From NCBI RefSeq assembly GCF_030389965.1, contig NZ_CP128400.1:1426001-1490000 (forward strand): a stretch of 64,000 nt of DNA. The letters are read 5' to 3'. How positions within the stretch are numbered: the stretch's first letter is position 1; each line of letters starts with the position of its first letter. Positions 34,699 to 45,086 of this stretch are shown here, piece after piece. A program made the position numbers and the translations under genes. The notes beneath the pieces were generated by a model, which had not been told where the DNA came from, made no database searches, and saw only the letters and a program-made list of their open reading frames with translations. This DNA is from Candidatus Chlorohelix allophototropha. Lineage in GTDB: Bacteria > Chloroflexota > Chloroflexia > Chloroheliales > Chloroheliaceae.

Positions 34699-35265
34699 AT
34701 GTACTTTGTTAACATTAACAGATTATTTTCTATAATTGCTGCTGAGCAAGCTACAGATGAAGGAATTGGCGCATTAGGTATTAACCTATGGAATTTCATA
34801 TTCCAGCTTGTTGCCTTCCTGTTAATGCTCTTACTATTATGGCGTTTCGTATATCGCCCGATTTTAAAAACCCTTGATGAACGTAAGTTACGGGCGGCTG
34901 AAATCGTAGAAAGCAGCGATCGGATTAAACGAGAAGTAGCTGAAACCGAAGCTCGCCAGAAGCAGGTATTTGAAGACGCTCGTCGTCAGGCTCAGGAAAT
35001 TATAGCGCAGGCTCAAGCCGTAGCGGATAAGAAACGAGCAGCGGCAGAAGGTGAAGCCAAAGTAGCAGCTGAAGCTATAATTACCAAAGCAAGAGTCGAG
35101 ATTGCCTCTGAACGTGACCAGGCTATCGCCCAGTTGCGGCGCGAGTTTAGTGATTTGGCAATTGCTGCCGCCGGTAAGGTAATCGGAGAAGAACTAAATA
35201 CTCGTAAAGATTTGCACGGCAAGGTTATTAACGACGTGCTATCCAGCTACAGTACTAGGAATTAA
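34699..35265 (+). CDS. atpF: ATP synthase Fo subunit b
   Basis: 188 residues. One membrane helix lies at about 28-50 (NFIFQLVAFLLMLLLLWRFVY), followed by RPILKTLDERKLRAAEIVES and a long Ala/Glu/Lys-rich coiled coil (60-180). It is the peripheral stalk that holds the F1 head. It begins with a 27-residue stretch before the helix, longer than in E. coli. A GAGGG site is 10 bases before the ATG. It is followed 9 bases later by atpH. Confidence 0.95.
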   Translation: MYFVNINRLFSIIAAEQATDEGIGALGINLWNFIFQLVAFLLMLLLLWRFVYRPILKTLDERKLRAAEIVESSDRIKREVAETEARQKQVFEDARRQAQEIIAQAQAVADKKRAAAEGEAKVAAEAIITKARVEIASERDQAIAQLRREFSDLAIAAAGKVIGEELNTRKDLHGKVINDVLSSYSTRN

Positions 35266-35274
35266 GGAGTCACG

Positions 35275-35805
35275 ATGCCATCAGGAAGCGCCGGAAGACG
35301 TTACGCCCAGGCAGTTTTTGAACTGGCTCGTTCCACCAACAAGCTTGATGAGTGGGCTGCGGACCTTGCAGTTATCAAGCAAGTGTTCGAAGACCAGACT
35401 ATAGCGGCACGTCTTGAAAACCCGAAAATTACAAAAGATAAAAAGCTTACGCTTGTCAGTTCAATTCTCAAGGATCAAATAAGTCCTTCCGCCTTCATTC
35501 TGGCTACTTTATTGGTGGAGCGTGAACGGCAAACTTTTGCAGGTAAAATAGCCGCCTTGTATCAAGCCTTGCTTGATGATTTGCGTGGTATCATAGTTGC
35601 GGAAGTAACTACAGCCGTGCCGATCGATAGTGAGCAGGAGGAACGAATCCGCCAGCAGCTTATCAAAATCAGCGGCAAGCAAATTACAATGAAGAATAAG
35701 GTTGATCCCACCATAATAGGTGGTGTGGTAGCGCGTTTTGGCGATATGCTCATAGATGGCAGCATAAAAAACCGCCTCCAAGCGCTGAGGAAAGCTTTAG
35801 CCTGA
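35275..35805 (+). CDS. atpH: ATP synthase F1 subunit delta
   Basis: 176 residues, the OSCP/delta family. The N-terminal helical bundle begins SAGRRYAQAVFELARSTNKL, and the C-terminal conserved block is DPTIIGGVVARFGDMLIDGSIKNRL. It links the b-subunit stalk to the top of the alpha3beta3 head. TAAGGAG is 7 bases before the ATG. The downstream gap to atpA is 64 bases and contains no promoter that I can recognise. Confidence 0.95.
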   Translation: MPSGSAGRRYAQAVFELARSTNKLDEWAADLAVIKQVFEDQTIAARLENPKITKDKKLTLVSSILKDQISPSAFILATLLVERERQTFAGKIAALYQALLDDLRGIIVAEVTTAVPIDSEQEERIRQQLIKISGKQITMKNKVDPTIIGGVVARFGDMLIDGSIKNRLQALRKALA

Positions 35806-35869
35806 TTAAGCTAGTCGCGGGTTCGCGCCCGAACTAAAATATGAACGCCCCTCAGGAGGATTATAAAGA

Positions 35870-37429
35870 ATGGCAGTACGTGCTGACGAAATTAGCGCAA
35901 TAATTCGCAAACAACTAGAAGGTCTCGATACTACCGCCAAACAAGTAGAAGTTGGTACGGTAGTAGAAGTGGGCGACGGTATTGCCCGCGTGTACGGGCT
36001 GTCGGGCGTGAAATCCAGCGAACTCGTGGAGTTCCCCGGCAGGGGTCCCGGCGGTTCTGATGTGGTGGGCATGGCGCTGAACCTCGAAGAAGAAACCGTC
36101 GGTGTCATCATTATGGGTCCTTATACCCATATTCAAGAAGGCGACACCGTTCGCACCACAGGCAAGATTATCCAAGTGCCGGTTGGTGCAGCCCTCGTTG
36201 GTCGTGTGGTGAACGCATTAGGACAGCCCATTGATGGAAAAGGCGAAATTGCCACTACTAAAAACCGCTTTATTGAGCGTGTTGCTCCCGGTGTAATTAC
36301 CCGTAAATCTGTAGATACGCCTGTACAAACTGGTATCAAGGTGTTGGACGCACTAATCCCGATCGGTCGCGGTCAGCGCGAATTGATCATTGGTGACCGC
36401 CAAACCGGTAAAACCGCCATCGCTCTCGACACTATTATTAACCAAAAGGGCGGCGACATGGTTTGTATTTATGTCGCTATTGGTCAAAAACAAGCACAAG
36501 TGGCACAGGTGGTCGGTATTTTGGAAAAAGTCGGCGCAATGGAACACACCATTGTAGTATCGGCTTCTGCTTCTGACCCATCTCCATTACGCTATATCGC
36601 GCCTTACTCTGGTTGTGCGATGGGTGAGGAGATTATGGAAAACGGCGTGACCCTGCCGGACGGTCGTGTTATCAAAGATGCTTTGATCATTTATGATGAC
36701 CTTTCCAAGCATGCCAATGCTTACCGCGAAGTGTCGCTGTTGCTGCGCCGCCCCGCCGGTCGCGAAGCTTATCCCGGTGATGTGTTCTATCTACACAGTC
36801 GCTTGTTGGAACGCGCTGCCCGTTTGAATGATGATAACGGTGGTGGTAGTTTAACCGCGTTGCCGGTTATTGAAACCCAAGCAAACGACGTGTCGGCTTA
36901 CATCCCAACCAACGTAATCTCGATTACCGATGGTCAGATATTCCTTGAAACCGACCTGTTCAACTCTGGTATTCGCCCTGCGGTTAACCCCGGTATCTCC
37001 GTATCCCGCGTGGGTAGCTCCGCTCAAACCGCGCCTATGAAGCAGGTAGCAGGCGGTATGAAACTGGCATTAGCTCAGTTCCGCGACCTTGCCGCTTTTG
37101 CCCAATTCGCCAGCGACCTTGATAAAGCTACCAAAGCCCAATTGGAACGCGGTCAGCGCATTACCGAAGGTTTGAAACAACCTCAATTCCAGCCGCTCGC
37201 TTTTGAAAAGCAGGTAATTTCCATCTTCGCAGTTAACAATGGTTATCTGGATGATATTCCGCTCGACAAAGTCAAGGCATTTGAAAACGGTTTGCTCAAG
37301 TTCATTGAAGACGTATATCCGAAATTCATTTCGGATGTTCACAATAACCCACGCAAGAAAATGAGCGATGACCAGCTTAAACAGCTTCGCACTATAATTG
37401 GAGAGTTCAAGCAGGGCTGGTTAGGGTAA
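35870..37429 (+). CDS. atpA: ATP synthase F1 subunit alpha
   Basis: 519 residues. The N-terminal beta-barrel is followed by the nucleotide domain with Walker [26 protein letters not shown], and the arginine-finger segment [17 protein letters not shown]. The C-terminal helical domain includes [13 protein letters not shown]. It forms the non-catalytic sites of the alpha3beta3 ring. AGGAGG precedes the ATG by 9 bases. Length and motifs are fully standard. Confidence 0.98.
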   Translation: MAVRADEISAIIRKQLEGLDTTAKQVEVGTVVEVGDGIARVYGLSGVKSSELVEFPGRGPGGSDVVGMALNLEEETVGVIIMGPYTHIQEGDTVRTTGKIIQVPVGAALVGRVVNALGQPIDGKGEIATTKNRFIERVAPGVITRKSVDTPVQTGIKVLDALIPIGRGQRELIIGDRQTGKTAIALDTIINQKGGDMVCIYVAIGQKQAQVAQVVGILEKVGAMEHTIVVSASASDPSPLRYIAPYSGCAMGEEIMENGVTLPDGRVIKDALIIYDDLSKHANAYREVSLLLRRPAGREAYPGDVFYLHSRLLERAARLNDDNGGGSLTALPVIETQANDVSAYIPTNVISITDGQIFLETDLFNSGIRPAVNPGISVSRVGSSAQTAPMKQVAGGMKLALAQFRDLAAFAQFASDLDKATKAQLERGQRITEGLKQPQFQPLAFEKQVISIFAVNNGYLDDIPLDKVKAFENGLLKFIEDVYPKFISDVHNNPRKKMSDDQLKQLRTIIGEFKQGWLG

Positions 37430-37494
37430 ATTTGAGGTAACGTGAACCGGAATTCTAAGAATTATCCGGTTCATGTTTGAAAACAGAGGAAAAA

Positions 37495-38379
37495 ATGCCG
37501 AGCGTACGTGTAATTAAAAGACGCATTCGCAGCGTAAGTAATACCGGGCAGATTACCAAAGCGATGGAACTGGTCGCAGCCAGCCGCATGCGCCGTGCCC
37601 AGATGAATGTACTTGCCAGCCGCCCTTTTTCAAAGAAGGTGCTGGAGGTAATTGCGGACGTTGCCAGCATCAGTGATAAAGATTTTCGAAATATTAGCCC
37701 ATTGCTTCAGCAGCGAGAGGTTAAGACCGTTGGTTTGGTGCTTGTTACAACCGATAAAGGTTTGGCTGGTAGCCTTAATACCAATGCTCTTCGCCGCGCA
37801 ACTCGCTTCCTTGCCTCGGAAACAGGTGGTAAGCCTGTAAAAATTATCACAGTCGGACGCAAAGGTCGCGACTTTATGATTAGAGTAGGTAGGGATATAG
37901 TTGCGGAGTTCGATAATATAAAAGCGAATCCCGACCTGCTGGATATTCTGCCCATCGCGCGTGTAGTCATTGATGAGTTCACCAAAGGTACGGTTGATGT
38001 AGTTTACTTGCTATACACCGATTTTATCAATACTCTGACGGTGCGCCCCAAGCTGATAAAATTATTGCCTATTGAACCGGATATGAGCGCACAGGAAGAC
38101 GGCTTCGAGAAAATAGATTTTATCTTCGAGCCAGATCCTTACGGTGTACTGGTTTCGCTCCTCCCTCGTTATGTCGAGGTTGAATTATACCAGGCCATCC
38201 TTGAAAATATCGCCAGCGAACAGAGCAGCAAAATGGTGGCGATGCGTAATGCAACCGATAAAGCTAAAGAACTGAAAGCTGACCTGACGCTGTTAATGAA
38301 CAAAACTCGACAGGCTCAGATTACAGGCGAAATTCTGGAAATCGCCAGTGCGGCGGTGGCTCTGGAAAAACAGAAATAG
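37495..38379 (+). CDS. atpG: ATP synthase F1 subunit gamma
   Basis: 294 residues from ATG 37495 (AGAGGA upstream); an in-frame TTG at 37477 is unlikely. The rotor shaft has terminal helices forming a coiled coil: N-terminal IKRRIRSVSNTGQITKAMEL and C-terminal SKMVAMRNATDKAKELKADLTL...QAQITGEILEI. The central Rossmann-like part carries TTDKGLAGSLNTNALR. A perfect 10-bp inverted repeat separates it from atpD. Confidence 0.96.
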   Translation: MPSVRVIKRRIRSVSNTGQITKAMELVAASRMRRAQMNVLASRPFSKKVLEVIADVASISDKDFRNISPLLQQREVKTVGLVLVTTDKGLAGSLNTNALRRATRFLASETGGKPVKIITVGRKGRDFMIRVGRDIVAEFDNIKANPDLLDILPIARVVIDEFTKGTVDVVYLLYTDFINTLTVRPKLIKLLPIEPDMSAQEDGFEKIDFIFEPDPYGVLVSLLPRYVEVELYQAILENIASEQSSKMVAMRNATDKAKELKADLTLLMNKTRQAQITGEILEIASAAVALEKQK

Positions 38380-38385
38380 GCTTTA

Positions 38386-38413
38386 GGCGTTAGGTTTTAG
38401 GACACCTAACGCC
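38386..38413 (+). promoter_or_regulatory. Perfect inverted repeat between atpG and atpD
   Basis: GGCGTTAGGT (38386-38395) and ACCTAACGCC (38404-38413) form a perfect 10-bp stem with an 8-base loop. Further CCTAAT/GCCTAA copies (38424-38440) surround it. There is no T tail. It may be an mRNA-processing or stabilising hairpin, or a copy of a dispersed intergenic repeat. Confidence 0.55.
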
Positions 38414-38429
38414 GATTATCGATACCTAA

Positions 38430-39881
<1,452 letters not shown>

Positions 39882-39896
39882 TCAGGAGATTTAGGA

Positions 39897-40340
39897 ATGC
39901 CACTTAGATTGCAAATTGTCACCGCCGAGCGGGTGGTGTTTGATGAAGATGTTGACTACGTCACCGCACCGGGTGAGGAAGGCGTACTGGGTATTTTACC
40001 CAGACACGCCCCTCTATTAAGTGGGTTGCAGGCTGGTGAATTACGCTATAGACGCGGTGCTGACCAGACTGCTTTGGCTATCGGTGGCGGTTTTATCGAA
40101 ATCTTCAATAATAAGGTCATAGTGCTGGCGGATAGCGCCGAGCGTAGCGATGAGATTGATTTATCGCGCGCCGAGGTAGCTCGCAAACGTGCCGAAAACT
40201 TACTTCAGGATCGCACTAACCTCAGCCAAGAAGATGCGTTGCGTGCCGAGGTATCGCTTCGTAGAGCTTTGGTTCGTATCGAGGTTTCACGCCGCCACAG
40301 TGGGCGCGGTGGCGTTCCACGTATGACTATGGACGAATAA
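39897..40340 (+). CDS. atpC: ATP synthase F1 subunit epsilon
   Basis: 147 residues. The N-terminal beta-sandwich includes VTAERVVFDEDVDYVTAPGE and GVLGILPRHAPLLSGLQAGE; the C-terminal helical hairpin carries RAEVARKRAENLLQD. It regulates ATPase activity of the rotor. CAGGAGA precedes the ATG. It is the last gene of the operon and is followed by a strong terminator. The tail ends in a basic, Gly-rich stretch. Confidence 0.96.
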   Translation: MPLRLQIVTAERVVFDEDVDYVTAPGEEGVLGILPRHAPLLSGLQAGELRYRRGADQTALAIGGGFIEIFNNKVIVLADSAERSDEIDLSRAEVARKRAENLLQDRTNLSQEDALRAEVSLRRALVRIEVSRRHSGRGGVPRMTMDE

Positions 40341-40353
40341 AAAGATTGAGAAG

Positions 40354-40380
40354 CGCGGGCATTATACCCGCGTTTTTTTT
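40354..40380 (+). terminator. Rho-independent terminator of the atp operon
   Basis: CGCGGG (40354-40359) pairs with CCCGCG (40367-40372) around CATTATA and is followed by eight T residues. Confidence 0.92.
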
Positions 40381-40492
40381 GTAACTTATTTAATGCCGTG
40401 TAACACTATAAGTGGTTTATTAAGTAGCAGTTCAGGCAGGGGTGATACCGAGTACAAACTGCATTAAATAGAAAAAAAGGCGATTGGTTTTT

Positions 40493-40960
40493 TTAGGTCA
40501 ATACTTGAAGTTGTTTTATATTTTCAAGCAATTCGAGTTCATGACCTTGAGGTTTTACATTTTCGTAAATTTTCCGCAAGTTACCTTCTGGGTCAACTAC
40601 GTAACTGGTACGGCTCCAATATTTTACCCCGCTATACTCTACCTGCCCCAATCCTACGGCATTGATGAGTTTGTGATCGGTATCGGAGAGCAAATCTATT
40701 GTAAATCCAAATTTATTACAAAAACCCTTGTGCGAATCAATATCATCTTGGCTTACACCCACCACTTCAATGTTAGCCGCTTCGTAATCCTGTTTGCTCG
40801 CAGTAAATCCTTTGCCTTGGATAGTACAACCCGCTGTATCATCCTTTGGGTAAAAGTACACTACCAACCATTTCCCCGCAAAATCTGCAAGATTTACAAT
40901 TTTCCCATCCTGGTTTGGCAAAGCAAAAGCGGGAAACGACTGACCAATTTCTATAGACAT
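40493..40960 (-). CDS. bcp: Peroxiredoxin, Bcp/PrxQ type
   Basis: 155 residues, typical Bcp length. It reduces hydroperoxides using a thiol. The peroxidatic site is P38-K-D-D-T42-A-G-C45 in YFYPKDDTAGCTIQGKGF. The usual resolving Cys five residues later (CxxxxC) is absent, since Gln-Gly-Lys-Gly follows, but a further Cys lies in HKGFCNKFG, so an atypical or 1-Cys mechanism is possible. AAAGGA precedes the ATG. It is convergent with the atp operon and divergent from the BMP transporter. Confidence 0.9.
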   Translation of the reverse strand: MSIEIGQSFPAFALPNQDGKIVNLADFAGKWLVVYFYPKDDTAGCTIQGKGFTASKQDYEAANIEVVGVSQDDIDSHKGFCNKFGFTIDLLSDTDHKLINAVGLGQVEYSGVKYWSRTSYVVDPEGNLRKIYENVKPQGHELELLENIKQLQVLT

Positions 40961-41017
40961 CGCCTGTAATCCTTTCTAAGGGTTACCTTATTGATTGCAA
41001 ATTATTGACGAAACCAA

Positions 41018-41080
41018 AGCTCACTAGGTAAAAATTATTTTACCTTATACTAGGTAAGGTATCTATCTCGCAAGTGAGCT
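41018..41080. promoter_or_regulatory. Nested inverted repeats upstream of the BMP transporter operon
   Basis: An outer pair AGCTCAC (41018-41024)/GTGAGCT (41074-41080) encloses AGGTAAAA-ATTA-TTTTACCT and TACCTT...AAGGTA, while ACTAGGTAA occurs twice (41023-41031, 41049-41057). It lies upstream of both plus-strand promoters, so a protein-binding region for one or both divergent genes is more likely than a leader RNA. Confidence 0.4.
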
Positions 41081-41183
41081 ATTTGCTTGGCTATTTAAAT
41101 TAAGATTGAATATGTTTCTTGGTTATTTCCAAATATCCGCTAATCGAAACCAGTTAAATCCTCAAAATTCTCATATTCCAGAC

Positions 41184-41213
41184 TTGATAATAACAAGGGA
41201 AAAAGTGTATAAT
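41184..41213 (+). promoter_or_regulatory. Promoter candidate P1 of the BMP transporter operon
   Basis: TTGATA (41184-41189), an 18-base spacer and TATAAT (41208-41213). Confidence 0.5.
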
Positions 41214-41228
41214 TGACACATTGTGGTT

Positions 41229-41264
41229 TTTTGCACAAATTCTAAGCAGTTAAACTGTGCAAAA
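41229..41264. promoter_or_regulatory. 9-bp inverted repeat TTTTGCACA...TGTGCAAAA
   Basis: Perfect arms at 41229-41237 and 41256-41264 are separated by 18 bases. The repeat sits just after the start point expected from P1 and just before the -35 of P2. It could be a repressor operator or a transcript hairpin. Confidence 0.45.
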
Positions 41265-41270
41265 TACCGA

Positions 41271-41298
41271 TTACAGCGGCTTGCTAGTTGGGTATAAT
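41271..41298 (+). promoter_or_regulatory. Promoter candidate P2 of the BMP transporter operon
   Basis: TTACAG (41271-41276), a 16-base spacer and TATAAT (41293-41298), about 70 bases before the ATG at 41370. Confidence 0.45.
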
Positions 41299-41369
41299 TC
41301 TCAAAATGATGAGTGTTTGCTAATCAGGCTCGAAATTCCGGCAATATTGAGTAGCGTAGAACCTAATTA

Positions 41370-42959
41370 ATGGGCGAAAATACCAAAGCTCCGGCTGTCA
41401 GGCTGGTAAATATTACCAAGCGCTTTCCGGGACTTATAGCCAATAACCGGATCAATTTTGAAGTACAAACCGGAGAAATTCACGCGCTTCTGGGCGAAAA
41501 TGGCGCCGGGAAGAGTACCCTGATGAATATTCTGGTTGGACTTTATCGACCTGATGAAGGTGAAATCTATCTGCGTGGTAAAAGAGTAAATCTACGCGGG
41601 CCGGCTGAAGCTATCACGCATGGAATTGGCTTGGTTTACCAGCATTTCAAACTGATACCCAACCAAACAGTCGCCGAAAATGTAGCTCTTGGTATCCGTA
41701 AGCTGCCTTTTATACCTAGCTTGAAGAAAATAGAGCGCGAACTGGAAGCCTTAAGCGTAAAATACGGGTTGCCGGTTAACCCCTCTGCCAAAGTGAGCAG
41801 CCTCTCAGTGGGCGAGCAGCAGCGCGCCGAAATTTTGAAAGTTCTGTATCTGGGCGCAACTATTATTGCGCTGGACGAGCCTACTACAAACCTTACCCCC
41901 AGTGAAACTGAAGACCTGTTTAAAGCTTTGCGCGGTCTTGTATCGGAAGGTTATTCTATTATTTTTATCAGTCACAAGCTGGAAGAAGTGATAAAACTTG
42001 CTTCACGGGCGACCATTTTGCAAGCAGGCAAAGCTGTTGCCACGCTCGACATTAAAGAGGAAGAAGGCGAAAAAGAACAGATTGCACGTCTGATGATAGG
42101 GCGTGAAGCTGATGCAACCAGCCGTGAAGAGCTAGGGTTGGTTGAAGGCGCACCACCCGCAGCCGAGCACACTAATGATTCCCATACCCCACCGTTGACT
42201 TCCCTGCTAGTACGTGATTTGAAAGCAAAAGGAAATTCGCTTAGCTCAAGCCTCAAAGGAATTACATTCGAGGTGCGTTCAGGAGAAATAGTAGGGTTGG
42301 TGGGTGTAGCCGGAAACGGGCAGAAAGAACTGGCGGAAGCGCTGGCAGGCTTACGCCCTTTGGAAGGCGGTTCAATCCGGTTGGGTGAGAATCAGATAAC
42401 TGGCTTGGGCGTTCGTGCGATTCAAAGGTTGGGGCTGGCATATGTTCCCGAAGATCGTTTAGGGGTGGGGCTGGCTCCCGGCTTAAATCTGGAAGACAAC
42501 TTTATTTTGCGTGATTACTGGCGCAGGGAATACGGTTTTGGTTTTTTCGTGAAGCGGCGGGCGGCAAACCGTCAAATGTCAGGGGCAATTTCCCAATATT
42601 CGATTTCTGCCGGAGACCCTTTTGCGCCTTCACGGTTACTTTCGGGTGGCAATTTGCAAAAACTTTTGTTGGCGCGTGAGCTTGCGGCTAATCCGCGCAT
42701 TCTGGTAGTAGCAAATCCTACTCGTGGGTTGGATGTAGGCGCGTCCGCCTATGTGCATAACCGTTTGCGACAAGCTAGAAATGCTGGCGCGGGCGTGCTG
42801 CTTATTCTGGAAGATTTGGACGAAGCGTTATTATTGAGCGACAGGTTGCTAGTGATGTATGATGGTTGCTTAGTTGGTGAGGTTGCACCGGTACGGACTC
42901 CTGATAACCTCTCCAGAATAGGGTTGCTGATGGCAGGGGCTAAGGGGGAAGTAGCTTGA
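41370..42959 (+). CDS. BMP-family ABC importer, double-ATPase subunit (nucleoside type)
   Basis: 529 residues with two ABC domains, as in YufO/NupO and sugar (RbsA-like) importers. Domain 1 (about 8-250) has Walker A LLGENGAGKST, signature LSVGEQQRAEI, Walker B IIALDEPT and H-loop FISHK. Domain 2 (about 285-520) has the degenerate Walker A VGVAGNGQKEL, signature LSGGNLQKLL and Walker B ILVVANPTRGLD, where the usual Glu is replaced by Asn, typical of the second half in this family. It powers uptake through the two permeases that follow. The ATG has no good ribosome-binding site. The stop overlaps the next start. Confidence 0.92.
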   Translation: MGENTKAPAVRLVNITKRFPGLIANNRINFEVQTGEIHALLGENGAGKSTLMNILVGLYRPDEGEIYLRGKRVNLRGPAEAITHGIGLVYQHFKLIPNQTVAENVALGIRKLPFIPSLKKIERELEALSVKYGLPVNPSAKVSSLSVGEQQRAEILKVLYLGATIIALDEPTTNLTPSETEDLFKALRGLVSEGYSIIFISHKLEEVIKLASRATILQAGKAVATLDIKEEEGEKEQIARLMIGREADATSREELGLVEGAPPAAEHTNDSHTPPLTSLLVRDLKAKGNSLSSSLKGITFEVRSGEIVGLVGVAGNGQKELAEALAGLRPLEGGSIRLGENQITGLGVRAIQRLGLAYVPEDRLGVGLAPGLNLEDNFILRDYWRREYGFGFFVKRRAANRQMSGAISQYSISAGDPFAPSRLLSGGNLQKLLLARELAANPRILVVANPTRGLDVGASAYVHNRLRQARNAGAGVLLILEDLDEALLLSDRLLVMYDGCLVGEVAPVRTPDNLSRIGLLMAGAKGEVA

Positions 42960-44086
42960 GCCTCAAAGAGCGACTCGGCAAAGAAATAGATATTCAGAAA
43001 TCCAGCTTTTCAGGCATAAAACGACCCTTCGACCCTCTGGTACTTGCCATCGGAATTATCTCACCGATTACGGCAGTGCTTGTGGGTCTTTTTATTACCG
43101 CAATACTTTTGTGGGCGAGCGGCAAGGATGCCAGTTTTGTATTTGGCGAAATATTCCGCTCGGCTTTTGTGGAGAATTTCTCCGAAACGGTGGTGAAAGC
43201 CATCCCGCTTGCGCTGACCGGTCTGGCAGTTGCCATCGCTTTCAGGGTGCGGCTGTGGAATATCGGCGCAGAAGGACAATTCTATGCCGGGGTTTTAGCT
43301 GCTACCGCGCTGGCGCTCGGTTTTCCCACGCTACCTGCTTGGGTGATTATTCCGGCAATGCTGCTGGCTGGCATGCTCGGTGGTGCATTATGGGCGTTGC
43401 TTCCGGCAATTTTACGCGCTTGGTTGGAAGTGAACGAAATAATCAGCAGCCTAATGTTAAATTATGTGGCGGTTTTGCTCGCGGATTATTTTATCTTTGG
43501 TCCGTGGCGCGACCCCAAAGGCTTTAACTTTCCCGTTACGGCAACCTTCTCTGATTCGGCGCGTTTGCCGATTATCGTTGAAGGAACCCGGATTCACTTT
43601 GGGCTTATTCTAGCGTTAGTGGTCGCGACTCTCCTCTGGCTGTTAGGTCGGACGCGCTGGGGCTTTGAGCTAAAGGTTATGGGTGACAATCTCAATACTG
43701 CCAGATACGCCGGAATAAAAGTCACTCGCAACATTATTTTTGCATTCTTGCTTAGCGGTGCGGTTGCGGGTTTGGCGGGAATGAGCGAGGTCACTGGTGT
43801 GGCAGGACGACTCCAGCAGGGTATATCTCCCGGTTATGGCTATACTGCCATCATTGTAGCTTGGCTGGCGCGCCTAAATTCATGGTCAATTTTGCTGGTA
43901 GCGGTATTGTTCGGCGGTTTGTTGGCGAGCGGCTTTACCATGCAACGGATTGGAGTTCCTTCCGGGCTGGTAACAATGTTGCAGGGAATTATTCTTTTCT
44001 GTGTACTTGCCGGGGAAAGCCTCTCTCGCCGCTTGCTATACTTACGGGCGTTGCGCCGGAATAATGAGAAGAAGGGTCAGGAGTAA
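42956..44086 (+). CDS. BMP-family ABC importer permease 1
   Basis: 376 residues, eight to ten membrane helices. TTG start overlaps the preceding stop (TTGA), implying coupled translation. Family marks are KAIPLALTGLAVAIAFRVRLWNIGAEGQFYAGV, ILRAWLEVNEIISSLMLNYVAV, and VMGDNLNTARYAGIKVTRN, which resembles YufP/NupP and, more distantly, ribose permeases. It forms half of the membrane channel for nucleosides or related solutes. Confidence 0.9.
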   Translation: MSLKERLGKEIDIQKSSFSGIKRPFDPLVLAIGIISPITAVLVGLFITAILLWASGKDASFVFGEIFRSAFVENFSETVVKAIPLALTGLAVAIAFRVRLWNIGAEGQFYAGVLAATALALGFPTLPAWVIIPAMLLAGMLGGALWALLPAILRAWLEVNEIISSLMLNYVAVLLADYFIFGPWRDPKGFNFPVTATFSDSARLPIIVEGTRIHFGLILALVVATLLWLLGRTRWGFELKVMGDNLNTARYAGIKVTRNIIFAFLLSGAVAGLAGMSEVTGVAGRLQQGISPGYGYTAIIVAWLARLNSWSILLVAVLFGGLLASGFTMQRIGVPSGLVTMLQGIILFCVLAGESLSRRLLYLRALRRNNEKKGQE

Positions 44087-45028
44087 ATGGCTGATATTGA
44101 CGCGATAAAACTTCTGGCTACTACCGTTGCCGCCGGAACCCCGGTTCTTTACGCTACGCTGGGTGAAATTCTGACAGAACGCAGCGGGGTGCTTAATCTC
44201 GGTCTGGAAGGTATGATGCTGGTGGGTGGGTTAGCGGGCTTTGCGGCTACTGCCAGCACCGGAAATTTGGTAATCGGCTTATTGGCAGCGATGGCGGCAG
44301 GGGCTACTGCCGCGCTACTTCACGCCTTTTTCAGTATTACTATTGGGGTGAATCAGGTTGTAAGCGGTTTGGCTTTGACACTCGCCGGAACCGGAATCGC
44401 TTCATACTTTGGGCGTTCGCTGGTTGGACAGCCTGCGGTCGATTCTTTCAAGCCAATTGAACTACCTATATTATCGGATATTCCGGCGCTTGGTCAGATT
44501 CTTTTCAGACAAGACCTGATGGTATATCTCAGCTTTTTATTAGTGCCCATACTATTTTTCTTCATATATCGCACTCGCCCCGGTTTGCGGCTCAGAGCGG
44601 TTGGTGAAAGCCCCGCTACTGCCGACTCACAGGGGATACGGGTAACACTGACCCGCTATGTGTATACAATGGCGGGCGGCGCGCTGGTGGGCTGTGGTGG
44701 GGCATACGTCTCACTGGCTTACAGCCCTAGTTGGCAAGAAAATATCACAGCCGGACGTGGTTGGATTGCGGTAGGGCTGGTAATATTTGCGATGTGGAAT
44801 CCTTGGCGCGCTCTTTTGGGCGCGTATTTATTTGGAGGCATGGAGGCTTTCCAATTTAGTTTACAGGTAGCGGGAGTGCCTGTCAGCAGTTATTTTCTGC
44901 GGATGACCCCTTACCTGTTGACTATTATCGCCCTAGCTTTCTCCCAATGGTGGGCTAGAAAACACCGTAGTGGCAATGTAGCACCCGCGGCGCTGGGTCA
45001 GCTTTATCTCAGGCGAGATAGAAATTAG
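44087..45028 (+). CDS. BMP-family ABC importer permease 2
   Basis: 313 residues, directly adjacent to the previous stop. ATLGEILTERSGVLNLGLEGMMLVGG near the N-terminus and LRAVGESPATADSQGIRV in the cytoplasmic loop are typical of YufQ/NupQ permeases. It pairs with permease 1. The operon order ATPase-permease-permease-binding protein differs from the common BMP-first order. Confidence 0.9.
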   Translation: MADIDAIKLLATTVAAGTPVLYATLGEILTERSGVLNLGLEGMMLVGGLAGFAATASTGNLVIGLLAAMAAGATAALLHAFFSITIGVNQVVSGLALTLAGTGIASYFGRSLVGQPAVDSFKPIELPILSDIPALGQILFRQDLMVYLSFLLVPILFFFIYRTRPGLRLRAVGESPATADSQGIRVTLTRYVYTMAGGALVGCGGAYVSLAYSPSWQENITAGRGWIAVGLVIFAMWNPWRALLGAYLFGGMEAFQFSLQVAGVPVSSYFLRMTPYLLTIIALAFSQWWARKHRSGNVAPAALGQLYLRRDRN

Positions 45029-45086
45029 TGTTTTCAGTTGATTCGGTAGGGGAAGAACCGAATCTTATTTACAGGAGGAAGACAGA

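Larger units (their letters stand above)
40961..41369. other. Regulatory intergenic region between bcp and the BMP transporter operon
   Basis: 409 bases between divergent genes. It contains a nested inverted-repeat block (41018-41080), two promoter candidates on the plus strand (41184-41213 and 41271-41298), and a 9-bp inverted repeat between them (41229-41264). No small gene is visible. Confidence 0.6.

Noticed and set aside
40484-40969. 161-codon open frame opposite bcp
   Set aside because: Complete antisense overlap with a well-supported peroxiredoxin gene.
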